Part shown: in pieces, positions 15,688-23,180 of the stretch | Layout: the number at the start of each line of letters is the position of its first letter | Position numbering within the stretch: position 1 is the first letter of the stretch | Source of the DNA: an uncultured Collinsella sp. | GTDB lineage: Bacteria > Actinomycetota > Coriobacteriia > Coriobacteriales > Coriobacteriaceae | Assembly (NCBI GenBank): GCA_959028445.1 | Contig: CAUFRY010000018.1 | Location: forward strand, 1-39,888 | Length of the DNA: 39,888 bases | Direction: 5' to 3' | Made by a program: the position numbers and the translations under genes | The notes under the pieces: model-generated | Told to the model about the DNA's origin: nothing | Seen by the model: only the letters and a program-made list of their open reading frames with translations | Databases searched by the model: none

Positions 15688-17484
15688 TTAAAGCCGCTGG
15701 CACACCGTAGCCACATGCTGCCCATCAAAACCGAACCCCCAGCGCATGCGACCCACGCCGGGGCGCGGCACACGGATTTCGTCGATGCCGTCGCGCTCTA
15801 TGTCGAGCAGCGCCTGCACGGCCAGCAATTCCAGGCCCAGCGCATCCACACCGGGGTCATACATCATGTTGATCGTTATCAGCGGACGTTCATCGAGCAT
15901 ACCGATCGTATCGGCTATGTCGAACACGGCGCCCGTAGGAAAAACCTGGATGTCGCAGCGACCCGCGCCACACTTTCGCCTCGAGGCAGGATTGGCATAG
16001 CCCGGCAAGCCAAAGCAGAGCCCCTGCAAGAGCAGATGATATGGCAGTGGCGCATCTGGGTCGGTCGCACCGATTCCCGCATCTCCTAAGATGCGGCTTA
16101 GCGCCCGCCTCACGGTATCCTCGTTCCCATGGCACAGCCCGTCGCGAAACGCATCGACGTCTCGAATGTCTTCTGCAGCGCACTCAAACCACTCAATAAT
16201 CACTAGACGCAAGGTCTGGCGAAGCTCGTTATTGGGCAATCGCAAAGCACGGAGGCGATCGCCATGCTCCGGCTCCTCAGTCATATCCGTCGTGAGAAAA
16301 CCGGACAGATACAGCGCTGTCCACATGCCATCGTCAGGCGAGACATCTGGCTCTGCAGTGCCCAAACAAAGCGGGACCTCAGCGCACCCATGGGCCTCGA
16401 GCAAATCAAACAAGACCGAAAGGCGGTCGAGATTCCACCCGGCAACTACCCTACTCAGACAATCGGCATATCCATACAGATCGGCACGCACAGGCGCCGT
16501 GCAGCCTCGGCCCAGAAAACCGATCACACGCTCTGGACTCGAGCAATAGGCCCTGCCAAACCGATATCCCTCGAGCCATTCACGCGCATCATCCAGGTAT
16601 TCCTCGCGCCCAGCATGATTCAACAGAGCCTCGACCTCGGCATCCGAAAAACCGAACCAACGGTCACACCACGCCGACAGCGGCGTCGTCAGACAATACG
16701 AGCAGCCGCGCGAAGAAAGCGCCGCTTCGGCGGGACCGGAACACTCCCCCATCAGACACGTCAGCCGCAACGAATCGCGCGCAGTGGCAATGGCGTCAAA
16801 CAGCGCACGGTCAAGTAGTTCTACCGGATCGGCGTCGGAAGCGTCCCTCGCGCTCGCACGGCGAGACCACGCCGCATCGTACCCATCAACGAGCAATACA
16901 ACCTGCTCATCGCAGGCAATCTCCAGCAGCTCTATGAGCACGCCAAGCACCGAGGCGACCTCATCCTCGCTCGCCGCGCCACGCGCAACGCGTTCGATGT
17001 GACGCACCTTGTCTCGAGCTAAATCCGGAGCCTCCAAAAGCGCCAGCAGACGAGCGCACTCGCCCGAAAGAGCATCGCGCACGACGTCGGCAATAGCGGC
17101 GCCACGCCTCGCAGCGCCAGAAAAGTCCAGCGATATCACCGGATAGCAAGCGTACTCATCCCGATAGCGCCCGCCGTCTGCATCCCAAATCTGAGCATCG
17201 GCAAACAAACGCTGACCAGCGCGACTGACCGCCGGACGCTCCAGAAAAGCCCTGAGCATCGACAAGTTCATGCTCTTGCCAAAACCCTCGGGTCGACAGC
17301 ACACCACAACGGACGCGTCGCAGTCCAACACATCGGCAATAAACATGGTCTTGTCAACCAGCATGCAACGACCAATGGCATCGGCAAAATCATGCACACC
17401 GACCGGCAAAACCGCATCATCGACATGGTTGACAAGCCGTACGCCAAAAGTATCGTCACTGTTGCAATACTCCTGTTCAGACAC
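15688..17484 (-). CDS. AAA-ATPase-like protein with degenerate PD-(D/E)XK C-terminal domain
   Basis: This 598-residue protein starts at a GTG with AGGGAGAA upstream. The N-terminus matches the 'AAA-ATPase-like' family: VGVHDFADAIGRCMLVDKT (DKT at 44-46) and a P-loop in the family's style, RPEGFGKS (64-71), where most relatives have RPRRFGKS. LLVDGYDAAW is the Walker-B region. The C-terminus corresponds to the PD-(D/E)XK domain usually fused to it (YHLLLQGLC near 483, GAGRCDIQVF at 506-515). The expected E-x-K strand is replaced by LITINM (535-540), so nuclease activity is doubtful. These proteins are abundant in gut bacteria, and their function is poorly known; roles in DNA or mobile-element biology are suggested. 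It stands alone between a glycosyltransferase and a sortase substrate. The domain call is firm; the activity is unknown. Confidence 0.82.
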   Translation of the reverse strand: MSEQEYCNSDDTFGVRLVNHVDDAVLPVGVHDFADAIGRCMLVDKTMFIADVLDCDASVVVCCRPEGFGKSMNLSMLRAFLERPAVSRAGQRLFADAQIWDADGGRYRDEYACYPVISLDFSGAARRGAAIADVVRDALSGECARLLALLEAPDLARDKVRHIERVARGAASEDEVASVLGVLIELLEIACDEQVVLLVDGYDAAWSRRASARDASDADPVELLDRALFDAIATARDSLRLTCLMGECSGPAEAALSSRGCSYCLTTPLSAWCDRWFGFSDAEVEALLNHAGREEYLDDAREWLEGYRFGRAYCSSPERVIGFLGRGCTAPVRADLYGYADCLSRVVAGWNLDRLSVLFDLLEAHGCAEVPLCLGTAEPDVSPDDGMWTALYLSGFLTTDMTEEPEHGDRLRALRLPNNELRQTLRLVIIEWFECAAEDIRDVDAFRDGLCHGNEDTVRRALSRILGDAGIGATDPDAPLPYHLLLQGLCFGLPGYANPASRRKCGAGRCDIQVFPTGAVFDIADTIGMLDERPLITINMMYDPGVDALGLELLAVQALLDIERDGIDEIRVPRPGVGRMRWGFGFDGQHVATVCQRL

Positions 17485-17608
17485 CGTAACTTCTCCCTAA
17501 AACGCAGCACGAAGCCCATTGTAGCGAGCAGTTCAAGTGCAACGCTGGATCCGTGCAAAGGCATCGGGCAACGGTAGGAACAAAGGCCTTGAGGGGGCAT
17601 AACAAATC

Positions 17609-17654
17609 GTTGTGCAACAAAATGGGGCCCGATGCAACTGCACCGGCCCCCATT
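17609..17654 (-). terminator. Intrinsic terminator of the sortase-anchored lysozyme-like gene
   Basis: The arms 17621-17636 and 17639-17654 pair over about 16 positions with one mismatch and one G-T pair. Read on the minus strand the hairpin is followed by TTTTG. It lies about 35 bases after the stop at 17688. Confidence 0.75.
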
Positions 17655-17687
17655 GCGAATCTTTAGTTGTCGGGCAACCGAAAGGGA

Positions 17688-19469
17688 CTACTCCTCGGAG
17701 TCGTTCTGCCCAGCAGCCTTCTTTTGCTGATCGAGCTTATGCTTGCCACTCACAATAGACGTGGCACCCAGCGTGGCCAAGCTTGCACTGGCAAGGCTCG
17801 CCATAACGATAAGGTCGCCCGTCTTGGGCATGTTACCGCCAGATGACTTGGTCGTTGTAGTCGTCGTGGTTGTAGTGGTCACCGTTTTGGAGTCATTTTG
17901 CTCTTGGACTTGGTTGTCAGCACCGCTCTTGTCGTCGTCTTCGGGCTGTTTCTTTTCGCCCTCGGTCTTGCTCTCGTCCTTCTTCTGACCGGACTTGTCG
18001 CCCTTCTCATCAGAGCTAGGACCCTTATCGGATTCAGCCTTCTCGGAAGCCTTGTCCTTGGAGTCGCCCTTTGCGGCTTCGGTCTTTTCCGTGGAAACCT
18101 GATCAGAGTTGTCCTTGTTCTGGGCCGAGCCGTTATTGACGCCAGCCATCAGCGAAGAACCCAGCGTAGAACCAAGCTGCTCGGAGAAAGAAGGCTTCTT
18201 GTCCGGCGAAGCAACGGGAGCGTCCGGCGCCTTATTCGAGTCGTCCTTGGAAGCATCGGAATCAGGGGTCGTGTCAGAGCCGGAGCCGTTGTTAGAGCCG
18301 GTGTCAACGGACGAATCGCTCGAGCCGGTAGATGAGTTAGAGGTGCCAGCGTCGGTCGAACCAGAAGCGTCGCTGTCCGTATTGCCGGCAGAGCTTGAAG
18401 GCGAATCGCTCGCAGCAGAGCCGTTCGAATCGGAGCCGTTCGAGGTAGAGCCGTCGTTGGTAGTGCCACCAGCAGAGCCATTACCGTCAGCATCGGTCGA
18501 GGGCGCATCCATCCTGTCATCGTTGGCATCGTCACTCGAGCCGTCATTCGAATCAGGTGTCGGCGAGGGCGCCGGCGCAGGCTCGGGCTGCACGGGCGTC
18601 GCAGCGGCAGCGGCCTCGTCCTCGGCGATATAAACCAAGCAGTCCTTCAGCTCGTTGCGGTAGCGGTTCTTCCAGCCCTCATGATACTGGGGCTGATTTG
18701 AAAACTTGGTGGCGACATTGTTGACCACGCTATTGGAGAGCGCCGTCGCAAACTCGCGGTCGGACATATCGTTGGAAAGATTCGCCCAGCGGAAGAAGTC
18801 TCTGCAGCCACCGGCACCGCACATGTTGGTGATGCTCCACACCATACCCTTGACGCAATCGGCGCGGCCGGAGATGTCAATGCCAAGAGCGCTCTTAAGC
18901 CACGCCTCGGTCACCGCATAGTACGAGTTGTACGCATACGCATCCTGCAGAGCCGAAAACTCAGCAGGATCGGTGTTATAAGCACCCTGGAAGGCCTCCT
19001 GTGCAATACGGCCCAGCTCGGTAAGCTGGTCGTTCTCGTACATGGCATTGCTCGCGTTGGAAATCTCGCTGCCGAGATCAATCGCATCCTTGAGCATGCT
19101 GTATTTTTCGGGGCTGTAGTTGTAGACCTGCTTCATAAACGGAATGAGCGACCAACGGCGGTCGAACTGGTAATAGCCCAGCGCGTTGTAGCCGTCACCA
19201 TACGAAAAGCCCTGGTTGTAGTTACCATGGCTCTCGTACTTGGTAAAGTACTTCATCTCGGTAGTCACGTTGACAAACGAAACGCCCTGGACCGACCTCA
19301 GCACGCCCGAGAAGGACTGCTGGGTGTAGAGACCCTTATCGATATCGGTGGCATCCGAGGCAACGCCTGGCGTGGGCTCCTCGGCAGCGGCGGGTGTCGG
19401 CGCGGAAACGGCGCCAAACGAAAGCGCCAGCGTCAGACCCGCGACAATAGCAGAATGCTTGGGCTGCAT
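17688..19469 (-). CDS. Sortase-anchored, lysozyme-like secreted protein
   Basis: The product has 593 residues; its ATG follows GGGAGG at 5 bases. It has a signal peptide (MQPKHSAIVAGLTLALSFGAV, cleavage after TPAAA). Residues about 70-270 form a lysozyme-like region of the kind annotated as VgrG-related in Coriobacteriia: KYESHGNYNQGFSYGDGYNALGYYQFD, with E74 a candidate catalytic acid, and paired Cys in CGAGGC. Residues about 290-540 are a long low-complexity wall spacer, first rich in Ser/Asp/Gly/Asn, then in Lys/Glu/Asp. A run of ten Thr follows. The end is NMPKTGD (an LPxTG variant), a hydrophobic segment and a charged tail, the usual sortase signal. The protein should sit on peptidoglycan and act on glycan strands. 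The enzymatic role is inferred from motif pattern only. It has its own promoter and terminator. Confidence 0.82.
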   Translation of the reverse strand: MQPKHSAIVAGLTLALSFGAVSAPTPAAAEEPTPGVASDATDIDKGLYTQQSFSGVLRSVQGVSFVNVTTEMKYFTKYESHGNYNQGFSYGDGYNALGYYQFDRRWSLIPFMKQVYNYSPEKYSMLKDAIDLGSEISNASNAMYENDQLTELGRIAQEAFQGAYNTDPAEFSALQDAYAYNSYYAVTEAWLKSALGIDISGRADCVKGMVWSITNMCGAGGCRDFFRWANLSNDMSDREFATALSNSVVNNVATKFSNQPQYHEGWKNRYRNELKDCLVYIAEDEAAAAATPVQPEPAPAPSPTPDSNDGSSDDANDDRMDAPSTDADGNGSAGGTTNDGSTSNGSDSNGSAASDSPSSSAGNTDSDASGSTDAGTSNSSTGSSDSSVDTGSNNGSGSDTTPDSDASKDDSNKAPDAPVASPDKKPSFSEQLGSTLGSSLMAGVNNGSAQNKDNSDQVSTEKTEAAKGDSKDKASEKAESDKGPSSDEKGDKSGQKKDESKTEGEKKQPEDDDKSGADNQVQEQNDSKTVTTTTTTTTTTKSSGGNMPKTGDLIVMASLASASLATLGATSIVSGKHKLDQQKKAAGQNDSEE

Positions 19470-19521
19470 AAGATCCTCCCTGCATTGGTGTAGTTAAAGT
19501 GCAGTTTGCAAAGATAGAATC

Positions 19522-19554
19522 AGTATTGCAGCTCGTCCGTTGTTGCACAACAAC
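19522..19554 (-). promoter_or_regulatory. Putative promoter with overlapping GTTGTTG-CA-CAACAAC palindrome
   Basis: Minus-strand TTGTGC (19545-19550), 17 bases, then AATACT (19522-19527) precede the lysozyme-like gene by about 55 bases. A perfect 7+2+7 inverted repeat (19539-19554) covers the -35 and could be an operator. A partial copy (GTTGTGCAACAA, 17609-17620) lies in the terminator region of the same gene. Confidence 0.4.
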
Positions 19555-19596
19555 CCCTCGGTAAACGGCAACAACCTTCCGCGAAATCTTAAGGAA

Positions 19597-20016
19597 TTAA
19601 ACAAACTGGTCGTCGGGCGCCATCAGAAGCTCGCCGTATCGCTCCATCAGCCCGTCCCTCAACTGACAGAAAGCGGGGATATAGACGTTCAAGATGCGCT
19701 GAATCAAATCTTGAGCGAGCTTGTTGTCGTAGATATGGACGTTCGTATTGCGGTCTCTGAGCATGTCTAGCCAGGCCGCCTCATCAATAAAGTCGTAGAA
19801 TCGGTACGACTCCTTCAAGATGGCACGAGGAGACCCCGACGCGGCAAGCGTGGCGCCCTCATACTCGAGCAGACGCTTAAGGAGCTTCCAGCTCAGTTCA
19901 AATTGAAGATTGAACTTATTAATTAATCCACTCTGAACAAAATCATTGTTGAGATCCTGATTGGGCGCATCCTCAAGATTCGCCAAGGCGCTAACAAAGT
20001 TCTCATATTTTTTCAT
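19597..20016 (-). CDS. hepT: HEPN-domain toxin of HepT/HI0074 family
   Basis: This 139-residue helical protein is of the 'nucleotidyltransferase substrate-binding, HI0074' family. The key motif is complete: R89-NTNV-H94-I-Y96, which is exactly the RX4HxY pattern of HepT toxins. R and H are the HEPN ribonuclease residues, and Y is the tyrosine that the partner MntA modifies with AMP in characterised systems. Other family blocks are FNLQFELSWKLLKRLLEYEG and SPRAILKESYRF. The ATG at 20016 lies inside the end of the upstream mntA-like gene (14-base overlap), so translation is coupled; no separate ribosome site is seen. By analogy with type VII systems it cleaves RNA until AMPylated. The family is well recognised; whether this copy is an active toxin is untested. 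Confidence 0.85.
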   Translation of the reverse strand: MKKYENFVSALANLEDAPNQDLNNDFVQSGLINKFNLQFELSWKLLKRLLEYEGATLAASGSPRAILKESYRFYDFIDEAAWLDMLRDRNTNVHIYDNKLAQDLIQRILNVYIPAFCQLRDGLMERYGELLMAPDDQFV

Positions 20017-20290
20017 ACAGAATCACACCATCCCTGGCAATCTCATCGAGCAATTGCTGCGATAGGGACTCGTCGAGATTGACGACATCTACATCTAAAA
20101 GAGTATCAAGATGTTCCTCGATCAAATATGAGAAACGGCCGAAATCCCGGCAACCTGCTACGGCGATGTCAATATCGCTCTTGGGCAAGTTGTCGCCTCG
20201 AGCACGAGAACCAAACAACACGACCTTCTCGGCGTCACATTCCAGAGCAAAAACTTCGATTTGCTTGTACACCTTGTCGAGAGATGTCAT
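20003..20290 (-). CDS. mntA: MNT-type nucleotidyltransferase antitoxin
   Basis: This 95-residue minimal nucleotidyltransferase has an ATG at 20290 preceded by AAGGG at 6 bases. The signature G27-S28-RARGDNLPKS-D39-I-D41 is the Gs-x10-DxD motif that binds Mg-ATP, and VDVVNLDE near residue 70 may carry the third acidic residue. In HepT/MntA pairs this enzyme transfers AMP onto the tyrosine of the HEPN toxin and silences it. The toxin gene follows with a 14-base overlap, antitoxin first, as in characterised members. The pair lies right behind the Rrf2 regulator gene, 9 bases downstream on the same strand, so it may be co-transcribed with that regulator. All catalytic residues I expect are present. 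Confidence 0.85.
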   Translation of the reverse strand: MTSLDKVYKQIEVFALECDAEKVVLFGSRARGDNLPKSDIDIAVAGCRDFGRFSYLIEEHLDTLLDVDVVNLDESLSQQLLDEIARDGVILYEKI

Positions 20291-20299
20291 TTGCAGCCC

Positions 20300-20731
20300 T
20301 TACAGCTTTATGTCAAAGTTGATCTCGGGGACGGCGGCTAGGTCGGCCAACGTCACGCCGTCGACGTACTTTTCGATTACGTCGTCCAGACCGCGCCAGA
20401 ACTTGACCGTTGAGCACAGATCACTACGGGTGCAGCTGTTGTCGATGCCGTCGCACGCCACTGGAGCCGTGCTGCCCTCGACGGCACGCAGGATGTCGCC
20501 GGCGCGCACCTCGGCCGGGTCCTTGGCCATCATGTAGCCGCCGCCCTTACCGCGTACGCTCTTAAGCAGGCCCGCTTTCATAAGCGGACGAACCAGCTGC
20601 TCCAGATACTTTTGTGAGATATGCTCGCGGTCGGCGACCTCGCGCAGGGCGATCTTGCCCTCGGCATCACCAAGCGCTGCGATATAGATCATCAGTCGGA
20701 GGGCATAGCGGCCCTTAGAGGAAATGAGCAT
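20300..20731 (-). CDS. Rrf2/IscR-like Fe-S-sensing transcriptional regulator
   Basis: The start is the ATG at 20731 with GGGAGGG 5 bases upstream. The frame runs back to 20806 but through the operator region. The 143-residue product begins MLISSKGRYALRLMIYIAAL, the Rrf2 hallmark. It has a winged helix (DREHISQKYLEQLVRPLMKAGLLKSVRGKGGGY) and three cysteines, C93, C100 and C106, spaced like the IscR cluster ligands. It should bind a 2Fe-2S cluster and control cluster-assembly genes according to demand. It is divergent from sufCBDSU, and the region between holds two TGGGACAA inverted repeats, its likely operators. It probably represses both directions. Downstream, only 9 bases away, lies the mntA/hepT pair. 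It could be called iscR or sufR; I leave the symbol open. Confidence 0.88.
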   Translation of the reverse strand: MLISSKGRYALRLMIYIAALGDAEGKIALREVADREHISQKYLEQLVRPLMKAGLLKSVRGKGGGYMMAKDPAEVRAGDILRAVEGSTAPVACDGIDNSCTRSDLCSTVKFWRGLDDVIEKYVDGVTLADLAAVPEINFDIKL

Positions 20732-20751
20732 ACCTACCCTCCCATCGTTGC

Positions 20752-20781
20752 TGGGACAACATAACCAGGTTTGTTGTCCCA
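20752..20781. promoter_or_regulatory. Operator-like inverted repeat 1, TGGGACAAC-N12-GTTGTCCCA
   Basis: Perfect 9-bp arms (20752-20760 and 20773-20781) lie just upstream of the Rrf2 gene's ribosome site. It has the same half-site as the second repeat 14 bases away. Confidence 0.7.
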
Positions 20782-20794
20782 AATTTAAAGCAAG

Positions 20795-20825
20795 TGGGAC
20801 AAACACAACAGGTTATTTTGTCCCA
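20795..20825. promoter_or_regulatory. Operator-like inverted repeat 2, TGGGACAAA-N13-TTTGTCCCA
   Basis: Perfect 9-bp arms (20795-20803 and 20817-20825). It shares TGGGACAA/TTGTCCCA with repeat 1. The two lie between the divergent Rrf2 gene and sufC, as expected for an autoregulated repressor. Confidence 0.7.
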
Positions 20826-20862
20826 GAATTTGAAAAGTCGAGTGGATTAGTCGGGTTTTCCC

Positions 20863-20890
20863 TTGACTAACGCCGAACCCATAGTAACTT
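20863..20890 (+). promoter_or_regulatory. Possible suf operon promoter
   Basis: TTGACT (20863-20868), 16 bases, TAACTT (20885-20890). It begins about 37 bases beyond operator repeat 2 and lies about 65 bases before the sufC ATG. The -10 is weak. Confidence 0.4.
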
Positions 20891-20954
20891 TATTCCGAGA
20901 AGATTCCTAGGGTTTAGTACACCTATGAGTACACCATATACAGAGAGGGACAGC

Positions 20955-21755
20955 ATGAGCGCAAATCCGCTGCTTTCCATCGAAGGTCTGACCGCCTCCG
21001 TGGACGAGAAGACCATCCTCCACAACGTCAACCTTAACGTCGCCGCCGGCGAGACCCACGTGCTGATGGGACCCAACGGCGCCGGCAAGTCCACCCTCGG
21101 CCACCTGGTCATGGGCGACCCTGTTTACACGGTCAACGACGGCCGCATCGTCTTTGACGGCCAGGACATCACCGAGCTCACCACCGACAAGCGTTCGCGC
21201 GCCGGCCTGTTCCTGAGCTTCCAAGCCCCGGTCGAGATCCCGGGCGTGCCGCTGTCGAGCTTTTTGCGCGCCAGCATCGCCGGCCGCCCCGGCCTGGAGA
21301 TGAAGGGCAAGGAGTTCCGCCGTCGCGTCAAGGAGCTCGCGGCCGAGCTCAACATGGATACCGCCTATCTCAACCGCGAGCTGGGCGTAGGCTTCTCAGG
21401 CGGCGAGAAGAAGAAGGTCGAGATGCTCCAGCTTCTGCTGCTGCAGCCCAAGCTCGCTATTCTGGACGAGACCGACTCGGGTCTGGACGTCGACGCCCTG
21501 TCCACCGTCAGCCACGGCATGGACGCCTACCGCAAGAGCTGCGACGGCTCCATGCTCATCATCACGCATAACACGCGCATCCTGGAGCACCTGGATGTCG
21601 ACCGCGTCCACGTTATGGTCAAGGGCCACATCGTGCGCGAGGACGACGCCTCGCTGATCCCCTGGATCGACAAGAACGGCTTTGAGACCTTCGAGCGCGA
21701 GGCCGCCGAACAGCGCGCCCAGGCCGAGGCCGCCGCTGCCGAGCAGCAGGCGTAA
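20955..21755 (+). CDS. sufC: SufC, ATPase of the SufBCD Fe-S scaffold
   Basis: The start is the ATG at 20955 with GAGAGG 6 bases upstream. The in-frame ATG at 20925 has no such site. The product has 266 residues. It is an ABC-type ATPase without membrane partner: Walker A GPNGAGKST (39-47), a VPLSSFLRA loop typical of SufC, signature FSGGEKKKVEM and Walker B KLAILDETDSGLDVDAL. SufC drives conformational change of SufB-SufD during cluster assembly. It is first in the tight sufC-B-D-S-U operon, with 12 bases to sufB. The C-terminal tail is rich in Ala/Glu, which is a minor oddity. The assignment is secure. Confidence 0.96.
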   Translation: MSANPLLSIEGLTASVDEKTILHNVNLNVAAGETHVLMGPNGAGKSTLGHLVMGDPVYTVNDGRIVFDGQDITELTTDKRSRAGLFLSFQAPVEIPGVPLSSFLRASIAGRPGLEMKGKEFRRRVKELAAELNMDTAYLNRELGVGFSGGEKKKVEMLQLLLLQPKLAILDETDSGLDVDALSTVSHGMDAYRKSCDGSMLIITHNTRILEHLDVDRVHVMVKGHIVREDDASLIPWIDKNGFETFEREAAEQRAQAEAAAAEQQA

Positions 21756-21767
21756 AGGGGCGACGCA

Positions 21768-23180
21768 ATGACCAAGAACCGCACCGAGGTCGCGGACATC
21801 GACCGCAGCCTCTACGACTTCACCTATGGCGAGGAGGGATTCGAGCGCCTCGACGCCGGCATCACGCCCGACATCGTGCGCGAGATCAGCGCCAAGAAGG
21901 ACGAGCCGCAGTGGATGCTCGACCTGCGCCTCAAGTCCCTCGAGATCTTCAATCGTTTTCCCGACCCGACGTGGGGCCCCTCCATCGAGGGCCTGGACAT
22001 GGACAACATCGTCACCTACGTCAAGCCCAACACCGACCAAAAGCACGACTGGGAGTCGGTGCCCGACGACATCAAGAACACCTTTGAGCGCTTGGGCATC
22101 CCCGACGCCGAGCGCAGCTACCTGGCAGGCGTCGGCGCACAGTACGACTCCGAGCTGGTCTACCACAACATGCAGGACACCGCGTCCAAGATGGGCATCG
22201 TCTACTCCGGCATCGAGGAGGCCCTGCACGACCCGCAGTGGGAGCCGCTCATCCACGAGAAGTTCATGACGCTCATCCCGCCCACCGACCACAAGTTTGC
22301 GGCCCTGCACGGCGCCGTGTGGTCGGGCGGCTCGTTTGTCTACGTGCCCAAGGGCACCAAGCTCGATTTTCCGCTGCAGAGTTACTTCCGCCTTAACGCC
22401 AAGGGCGCTGGCCAGTTTGAGCACACGCTCATCATTGTCGAGGACGACGCCGACCTGCACTTTATCGAGGGCTGCTCCGCACCCAAGTACAACGTGGCCA
22501 ACCTCCACGCCGGTGCCGTCGAGCTCTTTGTGGGCAAGCGCGCGCACCTGCGCTACTCGACCATCGAAAACTGGTCCAAGAACATGTACAACCTCAATAC
22601 CAAGCGTGCGCGCGTGGACGAGGACGGCGACATCGAGTGGATCAGCGGCTCCTTCGGCAGCCACGTGGGCTACCTCTACCCCATGAGCGTGCTCAACGGC
22701 CGCCGCGCCCGCTCGAGCTTTACCGGCATCACCTTTGCCGGTGCCGGTCAGAACCTCGACACCGGCTGCAAGGTCATGCTCAACGCGCCTGAGACCTCGG
22801 CTACGGTCGAGACCAAGGGCATCTCCAAGAGCGGCGGCATCCAGACCTTCCGCAGCTCTATTGTGGCGACACCCAAGGCCGAGGGCTCCAAGGCAACCGT
22901 GAGCTGCCAGTCGCTGATGCTCGACGATCAGAGCCGCTCCGACACCATCCCCGCCATGGACATCCGCGCCAAGAATGTCGACATCGGCCACGAGGCCACC
23001 ATCGGCCGTATCGGCGACGATAAGGTGTTCTACCTGATGAGCCGCGGTATCTCGGAGGAAGAAGCCCGTACCATGATCGTCAACGGCTTTGCCAACCCGG
23101 TCTCCAAGGAGCTACCGCTGGAGTACGCCGTCGAGATGAACAACCTGATCAAGCTCGAGATGGAAGGAGCGATCGGATAA
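21768..23180 (+). CDS. sufB: SufB, Fe-S cluster scaffold subunit
   Basis: This 470-residue protein starts at an ATG with AAAGGGG 7 bases upstream. It is a typical SufB of usual length: an N-terminal helical part (DFTYGEEGFERLDAGI), then the beta-helix core with LHGAVWSGGSFVYVPKG, YSTIENWSKNMYNLNTKR and GSHVGYLYPMSVL. The likely cluster or sulfur residues are present: Cys in VSCQSLMLDDQS and the His-Glu pair in IGHEATIGRIGDDKVFYLMSRG. SufB receives persulfide sulfur from SufS/SufU and builds the cluster with SufC and SufD. Its stop overlaps the sufD ATG (TAATG), indicating coupled translation. Confidence 0.96.
   Translation: MTKNRTEVADIDRSLYDFTYGEEGFERLDAGITPDIVREISAKKDEPQWMLDLRLKSLEIFNRFPDPTWGPSIEGLDMDNIVTYVKPNTDQKHDWESVPDDIKNTFERLGIPDAERSYLAGVGAQYDSELVYHNMQDTASKMGIVYSGIEEALHDPQWEPLIHEKFMTLIPPTDHKFAALHGAVWSGGSFVYVPKGTKLDFPLQSYFRLNAKGAGQFEHTLIIVEDDADLHFIEGCSAPKYNVANLHAGAVELFVGKRAHLRYSTIENWSKNMYNLNTKRARVDEDGDIEWISGSFGSHVGYLYPMSVLNGRRARSSFTGITFAGAGQNLDTGCKVMLNAPETSATVETKGISKSGGIQTFRSSIVATPKAEGSKATVSCQSLMLDDQSRSDTIPAMDIRAKNVDIGHEATIGRIGDDKVFYLMSRGISEEEARTMIVNGFANPVSKELPLEYAVEMNNLIKLEMEGAIG

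Noticed and set aside
21396..22991. Minus-strand open frame of 531 codons opposite sufC and sufB
   Set aside because: Its composition (Val/Gly/Asp/His-rich, no motifs) is that of a shadow frame, and both suf genes are unambiguous on the plus strand.
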